Below are positions 1-8,441 of a stretch of 64,000 nt of DNA, piece after piece. The stretch's first letter is position 1. Every line of letters begins with the position of its first letter. Source of the stretch: Nocardioides sp. InS609-2 (GTDB lineage Bacteria > Actinomycetota > Actinomycetes > Propionibacteriales > Nocardioidaceae); assembly GCF_023208195.1 (NCBI RefSeq), contig NZ_CP060034.1, positions 2,790,001-2,854,000 of the forward strand. Reading direction: 5' to 3'. Position numbers and translations under genes: made by a program. The notes under the pieces are model-generated. The model did no database searches, was not told where the DNA came from, and saw nothing but the letters and a program-made list of their open reading frames with translations.

Positions 1-430
1 TGGCGCGCTCGGGTGGCGGCGAGCCCGGACTCCCTCGGCACCCGAATCGGTAGCGGGATGGCCGAGCCACCCCGCCTCGCGCGTGCCCGAGAAGTGGCCC
101 TGAGCCGGGGCGGTCGAGGGCCACAACTGGGACACCTGCGTGGATCCGATCACGCCGCGCGCTGCTCACGACGACGAGAATCCGCCAGCCGTCGTCGTCG
201 ATCGCCTCGCGCCGGTCCAGATCGGACTCCCACGCCGCTGCGCGCCCGACGTGGTGGCGGCCGTCGCACTCCACGATCACCCGGGCGGCGCGGTAGGAGA
301 GGTCGTACTCCTCAACGGTTCCCCGTCGGCCGACCTGATGACGAGATTGACCTCCGGCTCCGGCAGTCCGGCGAGCAGGAGGAGCATGCGCAGCCTGGTC
401 TCCATCGGGGAGTCGACGTTGGCGCGCGGC
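1..430 (-). pseudogene. Frameshifted, N-terminally truncated DUF559-type protein remnant
   Basis: On the minus strand a frame starting around 430 reads ANVDSPMETRLRMLLLLAGL and stays protein-like to about 325. It then continues in the next frame as VEEYDLSYRAARVIVECDGR and WESDLDRREAIDDDGWRI. These segments match the end of the DUF559 endonuclease-like domain common in Nocardioides-type proteins with an AbiEi-like N-terminus. The two frames are joined by a one-base loss at the G run (CCCC on the plus strand, 321-324). The first half of the normal protein is absent because the acetyltransferase gene lies directly upstream. Beyond position 1 the frame leaves the window. A sequencing error could explain the frameshift but not the missing N-terminus. 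The family call is from motif memory. Confidence 0.5.
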
Positions 431-445
431 GTCCATCCACAGAGG

Positions 446-1534
446 TCAGCCCCGCCACTCCTCGGCGAGCACGGCGTACTCGAACGAGTCTGTCCACTCG
501 CCCTTGGACCAGAAGTCGCGGAGCTTGTGCGACTCCCGGCGCATCCCGAGCCGCTCGCACAGTCGCGCCGACGCGTCGTTGCGGGCGTCGAGCTGGGCGT
601 TGACCCGGTGCATGCCGTAGTGGCCGAACAGCAGGTCGATCGCCGCCCGCGCGGCCTCGGTGGCGATGCCCCGGCCGAACACGTCGGGGTGCAGCGCCCA
701 GCCGATCTCTGCCTGGGAGTACGACGGCCCCTGGAACATCAGGACCACGTCACCGACCATCCGACCGTCGAGGTCGATCGCGAGCGACAACTTGGTCGAC
801 ACGGCGGGCGTGCGGGCCCGGAAGGCCGCGTAGCCCGGGGTCCACGCGTCCATCAGGGTGTAGTAGGCCACGTCGGGGTTGCCGTAGTAGGACAGCAGCA
901 CCTCAGTGTCCTCAGCCGTGGTCTCCCGCAGGACCAGCCGCTCGGTGCGGATCGGCAGCTCTGGCGGCTTCGGCAGCAGGTGGTCACGGCGTACGTCGTG
1001 GATCCAGACCTCGGGTGAGAGCGGACCACCGAACCGCAGCCGGTCGTAGTCGGTCATCGGCAGCTCGATCTGCTCCAGTCGCTCGACCGCCTCTCCGAGG
1101 GACCCGCGGGCCACGTGGTCGCCGGGGTGCTGCTCGAGGACTGCGATGGCGGCCCTGATCTGCTCGATGTGCTGGGTCTTCTGCTGCATGCGCACGGGTT
1201 GTACGTCGCGCAGGCAGACGTATTGGCCGCTCAGGTAGTCGCCCCACTCGCTCTCGGCGGTCGCCTGCTCCTCGGCGGTCCAGTGGCCGACGAACCAGTC
1301 GTGCAGCCGCTCGACACCTCCGGCCCACGAGATCGGGTCGCGCACGTCGGCGGGCACCATCGGTGTGCCGTCGGAGAGGTAGTAGGACGGCAGCGGCAGC
1401 GAGCCGGCCTCGATCAGCGCCAGCACCTCGTCGTTGGCGGGCACGAAGTGCTCGCGGACGTAGTGGTCGTCGTTCGGGAACATCGGGTGGTCGCCGTTGA
1501 CCTCGAGGTAACGACGTCGCACTGCCTCACTCAT
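446..1534 (-). CDS. DUF6058-like / GNAT N-acetyltransferase fusion protein
   Basis: 362 residues. Residues 1 to about 190 resemble DUF6058 (DHYVREHFVPANDEVL, then LPSYYLSDGTPMVP), a small domain of unknown function in actinobacteria. From residue 194 (PIRTERLVLRET) to the end is a RimJ/RimL-type GNAT domain, with the acetyl-CoA loop DVFGRGIATEA near 284-294 and the late GNAT segment ARLCERLGMRRE. The start chosen is ATG at 1534 because it overlaps the larC stop as ATGA; an upstream extension in this frame is only larC shadow. The overlap implies co-transcription downstream of larB and larC. The acceptor substrate (protein N-terminus, antibiotic or metabolite) cannot be deduced. Confidence 0.8.
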   Translation of the reverse strand: MSEAVRRRYLEVNGDHPMFPNDDHYVREHFVPANDEVLALIEAGSLPLPSYYLSDGTPMVPADVRDPISWAGGVERLHDWFVGHWTAEEQATAESEWGDYLSGQYVCLRDVQPVRMQQKTQHIEQIRAAIAVLEQHPGDHVARGSLGEAVERLEQIELPMTDYDRLRFGGPLSPEVWIHDVRRDHLLPKPPELPIRTERLVLRETTAEDTEVLLSYYGNPDVAYYTLMDAWTPGYAAFRARTPAVSTKLSLAIDLDGRMVGDVVLMFQGPSYSQAEIGWALHPDVFGRGIATEAARAAIDLLFGHYGMHRVNAQLDARNDASARLCERLGMRRESHKLRDFWSKGEWTDSFEYAVLAEEWRG

Positions 1535-2712
1535 CGGATCCCCTTGATCGCGCTTCGCGTCGCCGCTATTGCATCGGCCAGCACGTCGCTGACCGGCCGC
1601 CCCAGCGCCTCGGCGGCGCGCACGACGTCGTCGTACTCGGGCTGGGCGTTGACGAGCTCGCCGTGGTGCCGGGCCAGCTTGACCGCGATCGTGCGGCCGC
1701 CGACCTCGACGGCGATCATCTCGCGGTCGAGGGCATGCTTGCCGAGCGGGATCTCGCGTACGCCGATGGTGCTGGTGTTGCGGAAGATCGCGGCGCGCAC
1801 CGGCTCGGCCAGGTCGCCCCGCACCAGCACGCTGAGGGTGTGCGCCGGACGACCCTTCTTCATGAGAATCGGTGTCAACCAGGCGTCGGAAGCGCCAGCG
1901 GTCATCAGTGCAGCGATGATCTGCGGCCATAGCCGCGGGTCGAGGTCATCGATGTTGGTCTCGATGAGCAGCGGGGTCACCGGCTGCTCCGCAGTCTCGC
2001 CGACGAAGAGCCGCAGCACGTTGGCGTGGCCCGCCGGGTCGCGTCCGCCCGCGCCGACGCCGATCTCCGTGGTCGTCATCGCGGGCTGCGCGCCCCAGGC
2101 TGTTGCGATGGTGGTGAGCAGGGCAGCGCCGGTCGGGGTGCACAGCTCGGTGGCGGGCGCGCCTTCGGGCCCGGCGTACGACGGCACGCCCCGCAGCAGC
2201 TCGGCGACTGCCGGAGGTGGCACCGGCAAGGTGCCGTGCGCGCCGCGGACGCTGCCCGAGCCCACGGCGACGGGGGAGACGGTGACCTCGTGAGCATCCA
2301 GCCACACGAACCCCGCGCTCACCCCCACCACGTCGGCGATCGCGTCCAACGCGCCGACCTCGTGGAAGGAGACGTCCATTGGGTCGCTGCCGTGGGCGGT
2401 GGCCTCGGCGACGGCGAGGCGTTCGAAGACGGCCAGCGCGAGGCGGCGTACGTCGTCGTCGAGCGAGGCGGCGGAGAGCAGGGTGCGGATGTCGCGCCAG
2501 CTGCGGTGGTGCTCGGAGTCGGCGATCTCGACATGGCAGCGGGTGGCGGCGAAGCCGTTGCGCTGCACCTTCTCGACGCGCAGGGTGACCGGCTCGGGGG
2601 CGACCGCGTCGACGGCCTGCTGGATGGTCTCGACGGGCACGCCAGCGCCCACCAGCGCACCCAGTAGCATGTCGCCGCTGGCGCCCGAGGACGCGTCGAT
2701 CCAGATCGTCAT
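1531..2712 (-). CDS. larC: Nickel-pincer cofactor nickel chelatase LarC
   Basis: 393 residues. LarC inserts nickel into pyridinium-3,5-bisthiocarboxylate mononucleotide, the last step to the nickel-pincer nucleotide used by lactate racemase and other LarA-like racemases and epimerases. The N-terminus WIDASSGASGDMLLGAL is the family signature and the protein is full length in one frame. In Lactobacillus plantarum larC is read by programmed frameshifting, which is not needed here. The ATG overlaps the larB stop by 4 bases, so larB-larC-GNAT is one transcription unit. No larA or larE lies in the window, so the client enzyme and the sulfur-transfer step must be encoded elsewhere or supplied otherwise. 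Confidence 0.93.
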   Translation of the reverse strand: MTIWIDASSGASGDMLLGALVGAGVPVETIQQAVDAVAPEPVTLRVEKVQRNGFAATRCHVEIADSEHHRSWRDIRTLLSAASLDDDVRRLALAVFERLAVAEATAHGSDPMDVSFHEVGALDAIADVVGVSAGFVWLDAHEVTVSPVAVGSGSVRGAHGTLPVPPPAVAELLRGVPSYAGPEGAPATELCTPTGAALLTTIATAWGAQPAMTTTEIGVGAGGRDPAGHANVLRLFVGETAEQPVTPLLIETNIDDLDPRLWPQIIAALMTAGASDAWLTPILMKKGRPAHTLSVLVRGDLAEPVRAAIFRNTSTIGVREIPLGKHALDREMIAVEVGGRTIAVKLARHHGELVNAQPEYDDVVRAAEALGRPVSDVLADAIAATRSAIKGIR

Positions 2713-3386
2713 GCGTGCGCCCTCCGGGCGACCCGGGCGGCGAAGACGCCCGCGCCGTACCCGTTGTCGATGTTGACGACCGTGACACCCGGTGCGCAGG
2801 AGTTGAGCATCGCGAGCAGGGCGGCCACGCCACCGAAGCTGGCGCCGTAGCCGACGCTCGTCGGCACCGCCACGAGCGGCACACCGGTGAGCCCGCCGAC
2901 GACCGATGGCAGCGCACCCTCCATGCCGGCCACCACGACCAGGCAGTCGGCGCGCTCGAGGTCGTCGCGCACCGCCAGCAAGCGGTGCAGCCCGGAGACG
3001 CCCACGTCGGTGATGATCTCGACGCCTGCGCCGTGCACCTGGGCGGTGAGCGCGGCCTCGCGGGCGACCGGCCCGTCAGAGGTGCCGGCCGCGACGATCA
3101 TGACCAGGCCGCGGGGCTCCGGCAGCACACCGAGTACGGCGCAGCGCGCCTCCGCGTCAACGGTCGCGCCGAGGTCGGCGCAGGCCGCCTGGGCCTCGGA
3201 TGAGAGCCGGGTGGCCAGGATCGCGCGGTCGGGGTGGCGCTCGGTCAGGGTGCCGAGGATCGCGGTGATCTGCTGGGGGGTCTTGCCGGCGCCGTACACG
3301 ACCTCGGCGTCGCCCGTGCGCTCGGCTCGGTCGAGATCGACGCGGGCGAACCCCAGGTCGGCGGTGCGGGGGTCGGGCTCGGTCAC
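2709..3386 (-). CDS. larB: Pyridinium-3,5-biscarboxylate mononucleotide synthase LarB
   Basis: 225 residues, GTG start. LarB carboxylates and hydrolyses nicotinic acid adenine dinucleotide to give P2CMN, the first step of nickel-pincer nucleotide synthesis. The sequence has the AIR-carboxylase (PurE-like) C-terminal fold seen in LarB: VYGAGKTPQQITAIL near residue 30, GTSDGPVAREAALTAQ and the VAGMEGALPSVVGGL segment. It is the first gene of the larB-larC-GNAT unit, followed by larC with a 4-base overlap. It diverges from the VOC gene at 3481, leaving about 95 bases for both promoters. Confidence 0.92.
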   Translation of the reverse strand: MTEPDPRTADLGFARVDLDRAERTGDAEVVYGAGKTPQQITAILGTLTERHPDRAILATRLSSEAQAACADLGATVDAEARCAVLGVLPEPRGLVMIVAAGTSDGPVAREAALTAQVHGAGVEIITDVGVSGLHRLLAVRDDLERADCLVVVAGMEGALPSVVGGLTGVPLVAVPTSVGYGASFGGVAALLAMLNSCAPGVTVVNIDNGYGAGVFAARVARRAHA

Positions 3387-3480
3387 GCACAGAACCTACT
3401 CGGCAGAAGGCGTTGTCGATGTCGGTGGTCGGGTGTTGTCTTGGCGGTGGGGTCGGTCACTCACGACAGAGGAGCTCACG

Positions 3481-4278
3481 ATGGCCACATTCGACTCATA
3501 TCTCCAGGGCACGCCCAGTTGGATCGAGCACAGCAGTGCCGATCCCGACGCGTCCAAGAATTTCTACGGCGACCTGTTCGGCTGGCAGTACGACGACCAG
3601 CCGATGATGGATGGCGACACCCAGGTCGGCAGCTATGCGATGGCCCAGATCCAGGGCGACTCGGTGGCCGGGCTGGGGTCACAGTTCGGCGATGCCGTCG
3701 GGCAGCCCGCCAGCTGGGGCGTCTATCTCGCGGTCGACGACGTCGACGCCGCGGTGGCCCGGGCGCGTGACGCCGGCGGCCAGGTGCTGGCCGAGCCGAT
3801 GGACGTCAGCGACCAGGGGCGGATGGCCTGGGTGCAGGACCCGGTCGGTGCGGCGGTCGGCCTCTGGCAGGCGGGCACGTTCGCTGGCTCGCAGCGCGCC
3901 AACGAGCACGGCACCAACATCTGGAACGAGCTGGTCACCGCCGACGCCGACCGGGCCACGCCGTTCTACGACCAGGTCCTCGGCATCACGGCCGAGTCGA
4001 TGCCCATGGGTGACGAGGGCGATCCCTACACGACGCTCAACGTCGACGGCCGATCGGTCGCCGGCATCTCGCCGCCGCAGAACGACGGCATCCCACCCCA
4101 CTGGAACGTCTGCTTCAACGTGGACGACGCCGACCAGATCGCCGCCCGCACCTCCGAGCTCGGCGGGCAGCAGGTCATGGCGCCGTTCGACGTGCCGGGC
4201 ATCGGCCGGATCGCGGTGCTGACCGATCCCCAGGGAGCGACGTTCAGCCTGATGCAGAACCCGAAGGAGGAGAGCTAG
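3481..4278 (+). CDS. Two-domain VOC (glyoxalase/bleomycin resistance-like) family protein
   Basis: 265 residues, ATG start preceded by AGAGGAG at 3468-3474. Two tandem VOC domains are visible: residues 1-130 (PSWIEHSSADPDASKNFYGD, then VDDVDAAVARARDAGGQV) and 135-265 (NIWNELVTADADRATPFYDQ, then FNVDDADQIAARTSELGG). This is the layout of the actinobacterial CFP30B/hydroxylase-like VOC proteins. VOC folds bind a divalent metal and act as lyases, dioxygenases or binding proteins; the substrate here is unknown. It converges on pheA and the stop codons overlap by 4 bases, leaving no room for a dedicated terminator. Confidence 0.85.
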   Translation: MATFDSYLQGTPSWIEHSSADPDASKNFYGDLFGWQYDDQPMMDGDTQVGSYAMAQIQGDSVAGLGSQFGDAVGQPASWGVYLAVDDVDAAVARARDAGGQVLAEPMDVSDQGRMAWVQDPVGAAVGLWQAGTFAGSQRANEHGTNIWNELVTADADRATPFYDQVLGITAESMPMGDEGDPYTTLNVDGRSVAGISPPQNDGIPPHWNVCFNVDDADQIAARTSELGGQQVMAPFDVPGIGRIAVLTDPQGATFSLMQNPKEES

Positions 4279-5126
4279 ACGGTGTCTCCGACTTTCCGGT
4301 CGGGCGAGGCCGGGTAGACACCGAGGATCTTCACGTCGGTGGTGAAGAACTCCAGCTCCTCGAGCGCGTTGCGCACCGGGGTGTCCTCGGGGTGCCCGTC
4401 GACCTCCGCGAGGAACTGGGTGGCGGTGAAGCGACCATCGACCATGTAGCTCTCCAGCTTGGTCATGTTGACGCCGTTGGTGGCGAAGCCGCCGAGTGCC
4501 TTGTAGAGCGCCGCCGGCAGGTTGCGCACGTTGAAGATGAAGCTCGTGACGACCGCGCCCTGTTCGCGCGGCGCCTCGACGTACTCGCGGGAGAGCACGA
4601 CGAACCGCGTGGTGTTGTGGTCCTCGTCCTCGACGTCCTCGCGCAGCACCTGCAGGCCGTAGATCTCGGCGGCGAGCGCCGGCGCGAGTGCGGCCTGGGA
4701 GATGTCGTGCGCCTCGGCGATCTCACGGGCAGCCCCGGCGGTGTCGCCCGAGACCATCGGCGTGAGGTGCAGCTCACGGATCACCTTGCGGCACTGACCC
4801 AGCGCGTGCAGGTGGCTGTGCACGGTCTTGATGGTCTGCTCCGACGCGCCCTCGATGGCCATCAGGTGGAACTGGATGCGCAGGAAGTGCTCGCCGATGA
4901 TGTGCAGGTCGGAGCCGGGCAGGAAGTGGTGGATGTCGGCCACCCGGCCGGCCAGCGAGTTGTCGATCGGGATCATCGCCAACTCGGCGTCCCCGCCCTC
5001 GACGGCGGCGAAGACGTCCTCGAACGACGCGCACGCGACGGCCTCCCAGTCGGGGTAGTGCTGGCGGCACACGATGTGGGAGTTCGCGCCAGGTTCACCC
5101 TGGTAGGCGATGCGTCGGGAGGTCAC
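4275..5126 (-). CDS. pheA: Prephenate dehydratase
   Basis: 283 residues, GTG start. It converts prephenate to phenylpyruvate in phenylalanine synthesis in the cytoplasm. The N-terminal PDT domain starts IAYQGEPGANSHI and contains IPIDNSLAGRVADIHHFL and the catalytic NTTRFVVL segment. From about residue 195 there is a C-terminal ACT domain (TSFIFNVRNLPAALYKALGG, then GVNMTKLESYMV), the allosteric phenylalanine-binding module. Length is typical for a monofunctional actinobacterial enzyme with no chorismate mutase domain. It converges on the VOC gene and is probably transcribed alone. Confidence 0.95.
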   Translation of the reverse strand: MTSRRIAYQGEPGANSHIVCRQHYPDWEAVACASFEDVFAAVEGGDAELAMIPIDNSLAGRVADIHHFLPGSDLHIIGEHFLRIQFHLMAIEGASEQTIKTVHSHLHALGQCRKVIRELHLTPMVSGDTAGAAREIAEAHDISQAALAPALAAEIYGLQVLREDVEDEDHNTTRFVVLSREYVEAPREQGAVVTSFIFNVRNLPAALYKALGGFATNGVNMTKLESYMVDGRFTATQFLAEVDGHPEDTPVRNALEELEFFTTDVKILGVYPASPDRKVGDTV

Positions 5127-5193
5127 ACTTCATTTTCCCATGCGCCGGTGCGTGCGGCCGAGCCCGACCGCCGTACGGCCATAGGCTCAGCGC

Positions 5194-5595
5194 GTGCCCA
5201 CGGTCCTTGCCTCTCTCGCCCTGCTCGTGGCTCTGGTCGCGTTCGTCTTCTCGGTCGTCGCGCTCCGGCGCGGATCCTCGGCCAGCCGCAGTGGCGGCGC
5301 CGACGCCTTGCCCGAGGACGTCGTCGGCCTGCGCCAGGAGGTCGCGGCGCTCCAGACCGAGACCCGCACGGCGCTGCGTCACCTCGCCGTCGTCCGGTAC
5401 GACGCGTTCGGCGACATGGGCGGTCACCTCTCGTGGTCGGTCGCACTGCTCGACGACGCCGGCGACGGCGTCGTACTCAGCTCGATCCACGGCCGAAGCG
5501 AAGCCCGCACCTACGCCAAGAGCATCTCCGGCTGGACCTGCGAGCAGCAGTTGTCGCCGGAGGAGGACGAGGCGATCACCCACGCCCGTCCGTAG
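5194..5595 (+). CDS. DUF4446 family membrane-anchored protein
   Basis: 133 residues, GTG start. One N-terminal membrane segment (VLASLALLVALVAFVFSVVA) is followed by a short coiled-coil-like stretch (EDVVGLRQEVAALQTETRTA). A soluble domain with VVRYDAFGDMGGHLSWSVAL is the hallmark of DUF4446. Function is unknown; the topology suggests a single-pass inner-membrane protein with the domain on one side. It is divergent from pheA with a gap of 67 bases. Confidence 0.82.
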   Translation: MPTVLASLALLVALVAFVFSVVALRRGSSASRSGGADALPEDVVGLRQEVAALQTETRTALRHLAVVRYDAFGDMGGHLSWSVALLDDAGDGVVLSSIHGRSEARTYAKSISGWTCEQQLSPEEDEAITHARP

Positions 5596-5656
5596 CGGAT
5601 GTTCAGCGAGTACGCCGAGCCCTAGGGTGCAGGAAACCCGACTGAGAGGTCCACCC

Positions 5657-5950
5657 ATGAGCGAGCTGCACGTCGTTGCCACCATCCCCGCCAAGCCCGA
5701 GGCCGTCGATGCGCTCCGCGTCGCGCTGCGAGCTCTCGTCGCTGCCAGCCGCGAGGAGGAGGGCTGCCTGGCCTACGACCTGTACGAGTCGGCCGCGACA
5801 CCCGGCACCTTCGTGACGATGGAGCGCTGGACCAGTCAGCAGGCGCTCGACGTCCATATGCAGTCGCCCCACATCGCCGAAGCCCTCGCGGCCGCAGACG
5901 GACAGCTCTCGGGTGACATCGCGATCCACCCGCTGGTGCCGATGAGCTGA
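5657..5950 (+). CDS. Antibiotic biosynthesis monooxygenase (ABM) domain protein
   Basis: 97 residues, ATG start with GAGAGG about 9 bases upstream. It is a single ABM ferredoxin-like domain: ELHVVATIPAKPEAVDALR, then EEEGCLAYDLYESA and FVTMERWTSQQALDVHMQSP. Members are small dimeric cofactor-free oxygenases or quinol-handling proteins such as YgiN. The substrate is not predictable here. It follows the DUF4446 gene by 61 bases and may share its transcript. Confidence 0.85.
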   Translation: MSELHVVATIPAKPEAVDALRVALRALVAASREEEGCLAYDLYESAATPGTFVTMERWTSQQALDVHMQSPHIAEALAAADGQLSGDIAIHPLVPMS

Positions 5951-6070
5951 CGCTCTCGAACCTCGTCCGTAGCGATGAGGCCCCGGTGTCGGACGCAGAC
6001 GTCCGGCTGCCGGGAGGGTACGTTCAGGCCAGCGCGAGAGCGTTGAAGTCACCCCCTCGAAGGAGAAATC

Positions 6071-6145
6071 ATGAACACTCGCACCATTGCCATCGCCGCC
6101 CTCGTCATCGCCGTCATCCTGGTGCTCTTCTTCATCCTCCGATGA
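6071..6145 (+). CDS. 24-residue single-pass membrane microprotein
   Basis: A 25-codon frame starting MNTRTIAIAALVIAVI and ending FFILR then TGA. A strong Shine-Dalgarno AGGAG (6061-6065) lies 5 bases before the ATG, and a 14-bp hairpin starts 6 bases after the stop. Almost the whole peptide is one hydrophobic helix with basic residues at both ends. A good ribosome site, clean stop and immediate terminator support a real gene. Function is unknown; comparable peptides often bind membrane complexes. Confidence 0.6.
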   Translation: MNTRTIAIAALVIAVILVLFFILR

Positions 6146-6151
6146 AGAGTG

Positions 6152-6188
6152 CGCGCTGACGCCCGGCTCTCGTGCGGGCGTCAGCGCG
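6152..6188. terminator. Bidirectional terminator between microprotein gene and PAP2-DAGK gene
   Basis: A perfect 14-bp inverted repeat (6152-6165 and 6175-6188, core GCGCTGACGCCCG) with a 9-base loop. The right arm contains the stop codon of the minus-strand gene ending at 6181. There is no T tract, as is common in actinobacteria. Confidence 0.65.
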
Positions 6189-7776
6189 GAACCCGCACCA
6201 GCAGCCGCCCATGGATGCACTCCGTGCGCAGCTCACGCCCCGGGCCGATGGAGTCGCCGTCGAGCTGGCGGGGCGTGTCGGCGGCGGCGCGCACCACAAC
6301 CGTCGAACCGGTCAGCCGCATGATCGTGTCGTCGGTGAACGAGCTGCGCGCGAGCACCCGCGCCGCCAGCGGGATCCACGACAGGAACCGCTTCGGGTGC
6401 AGGATCACCACGTCGAGCACCCCGTCGTCGATGGCCGCGTCGGGCAGCAACGGCATGCCGGCCTGCAGATAGCCGACGTTGCCGACCACCACGGTGCGAG
6501 CCCGGTGCCGGGTGAAGTCGCCGCCGTCGACCGAGATCTCGATGCGCACGGCCGGGAACATCAGTGACCTCAGGCCGGAGATGACGTAGGCCATCCAGCC
6601 GACCTTCTTCTTGAACTCCTCGTTGACGCCCTCCATGAGCGCGGCGTCGAACCCCATGCCGGCCATCACCATGAAGTGCGTGTCCTCGATGCCGTCACCG
6701 CCGACCTTGACCAGGTCGATGGCCCGGTCCTGGCCGTTGAGGCCGACGTCGATCGCCGAGCGCAGGTAGAGCGGGATGCCGAGGTTGCGGGCCAGCAGGT
6801 TGCCCGTGCCGGCCGGGATGATGCCCACCGGGATGCCGGTGCCGGCCAGCTCGGCACACACCTCGCGCACCGTGCCGTCGCCGCCGCAGACGAGCACGAG
6901 GTCGGCGCCGGCCACCGACGCGGCGTGCGCCATGCCGGTGCCCGGGTCCTCGATGGTCGTGTGGTGCCAGCTGGGTTCGTTCCAGCCCGACTCCAGCGCC
7001 ATCGCGTTGACGATCGCGCGGAACTGCCCGACGTCCTCCACCTTGATCGGGTTGAGTACGACGGCCAGCTGGCGCTCGGAGCTGTAGACCTCCGGCAGCG
7101 GCTCGCCGACCTCCGCGGTCGATCGCGGCCGAGGGTCGAGGAACACCTGCGCGAGCAGGGCGATGGCGATGCCGAGCAGCGACCCGCCGATGACGTCGGT
7201 CGGGTAGTGCCGGCCGAGCAGGACACGGTCGAGGCAGACCACCAGCCACAACAGCACGCAGCCGGCCAGCGCGAGGCGCCGCATGTTGCTGCGTCGTACG
7301 AACATCCAGGTCAGCAGCACCAGGATCGTGACGAGTGCCGTGACCGACGAGGCATGCCCCGACGGGAACGACTTGCTCGCCAGCAGCCCGGTGGCATCCT
7401 GCCAGTCGGGTCGACCGCGGCCGAGCAAGAGCTTGAGTCCGGTGGTGACGAGCGAGGTCGTGATCATGACGACGACGACGTACGCCGCGGCCCGGCGGTG
7501 CTTGCGGAGCAGCAGCGCGCCCGCGAGCAGGATGGTCAGCACGGTCATGCCGATCGTGGCGAAGGCGTGCTCCACGACCCGGAGGAACGTCTGGAGCGTG
7601 CCGTACTGGTCTGCCCAGTCCTCGGCCCGGCGGCCGAGCTGGTCGAGCTGGTCGAGGGGCGAGCGGTCGCGGGTGACGAGGAACGCCAGTACGGCGAACA
7701 GCACCAGGGAGAGGCCGGCCCAGCCGAGCAGGCGGACGCGCGAACGTTCGGTCACGAGGCGCAAGTATGCCGCCAC
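6181..7776 (-). CDS. PAP2 phosphatase / diacylglycerol kinase-like fusion membrane protein
   Basis: 531 residues. The N-terminal half is a PAP2 (lipid phosphatase) domain with several membrane helices and the three PAP2 motifs: KLLLGRGRP at 115-123, PSGH at 138-141 and DRVLLGRHYPTD at 183-194. The C-terminal half is a DAGK catalytic domain with GGDGT at 297-301 and PAGTGN at 320-325. Such fusions phosphorylate and dephosphorylate lipid head groups or act on polyprenyl or sphingoid lipids at the inner membrane; the exact lipid is unknown. GTG at 7776 is the longest start and GTG at 7755 is equally plausible; neither has a clear ribosome site. Confidence 0.9.
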   Translation of the reverse strand: MAAYLRLVTERSRVRLLGWAGLSLVLFAVLAFLVTRDRSPLDQLDQLGRRAEDWADQYGTLQTFLRVVEHAFATIGMTVLTILLAGALLLRKHRRAAAYVVVVMITTSLVTTGLKLLLGRGRPDWQDATGLLASKSFPSGHASSVTALVTILVLLTWMFVRRSNMRRLALAGCVLLWLVVCLDRVLLGRHYPTDVIGGSLLGIAIALLAQVFLDPRPRSTAEVGEPLPEVYSSERQLAVVLNPIKVEDVGQFRAIVNAMALESGWNEPSWHHTTIEDPGTGMAHAASVAGADLVLVCGGDGTVREVCAELAGTGIPVGIIPAGTGNLLARNLGIPLYLRSAIDVGLNGQDRAIDLVKVGGDGIEDTHFMVMAGMGFDAALMEGVNEEFKKKVGWMAYVISGLRSLMFPAVRIEISVDGGDFTRHRARTVVVGNVGYLQAGMPLLPDAAIDDGVLDVVILHPKRFLSWIPLAARVLARSSFTDDTIMRLTGSTVVVRAAADTPRQLDGDSIGPGRELRTECIHGRLLVRVPR

Positions 7777-7844
7777 CCGGGCTCAGCCCCCGCACTCGCG
7801 AAACCGGCAGGCGAGCGTCGATGCCGGCTGACAAGATGACGAGC

Positions 7845-8432
7845 ATGAGTGCTGACGACCAGAAGGCGATCCTGCACCGCTATCTCCAGACCGCCCGCGA
7901 GGCGTTGCTGTGGAAGCTCGAGGGTCTCAGCGAGTACGACGTCCGCCGGCCGCTGACCCCCACCGGCACCAACCTCCTCGGGCTGGTCAAGCACGTCGCG
8001 AGCGTCGAGATCGAGTACTTCGGCGACTGTTTCGGGCGGCCTTCGGGCGAGCCGCTGCCGTGGTTCGGCGACGACGCCGAGACCAACGCCGACATGTGGG
8101 CGACCCCCGACGAGTCACGCGACGACATCGTGGCGCTCTACCACCGCAGCTGGGCACACTCCGACGCCACGATCGAGGCGATGGCGCTCGACGACACCGG
8201 GAGCGTCCCGTGGTGGACCAAGCCCGAGGTCACCCTCCAACAGCTCCTCGTGCACATGGTGGCCGAGACCCAGCGCCACGCCGGGCACGCCGACATCGTG
8301 CGCGAGCTGGTCGACGGCGCCGCCGGGTTGCGTGCCGACAACAGCAACGTGCCCGACGACGTCGACTGGGCGTCGTACGTCCAGACGGTCGAGGGTGCCG
8401 CGGCCACCTTCCGCGCCGGGGCCGACGGATAG
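7845..8432 (+). CDS. DinB family (DUF664) protein
   Basis: 195 residues. A four-helix DinB/YfiT-like bundle of the DUF664 type: LWKLEGLSEYDVRRPLTPTG, then GLVKHVASVEIEYFGDCFGR and LVHMVAETQRHAGHADIVRE. The three histidines in these segments fit the metal site of the superfamily, which includes mycothiol- and bacillithiol-dependent transferases. The substrate is unknown. ATG at 7845 is preferred for alignment with the family start; an in-frame ATG at 7836 is the alternative. It ends 9 bases before serS. Confidence 0.85.
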   Translation: MSADDQKAILHRYLQTAREALLWKLEGLSEYDVRRPLTPTGTNLLGLVKHVASVEIEYFGDCFGRPSGEPLPWFGDDAETNADMWATPDESRDDIVALYHRSWAHSDATIEAMALDDTGSVPWWTKPEVTLQQLLVHMVAETQRHAGHADIVRELVDGAAGLRADNSNVPDDVDWASYVQTVEGAAATFRAGADG

Positions 8433-8441
8433 CCTGTCGCC

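Noticed and set aside
140..1018. Plus-strand open frame of 292 codons over the acetyltransferase
   Set aside because: It mirrors the GNAT gene and DUF559 remnant on the other strand and has no domain or ribosome site.
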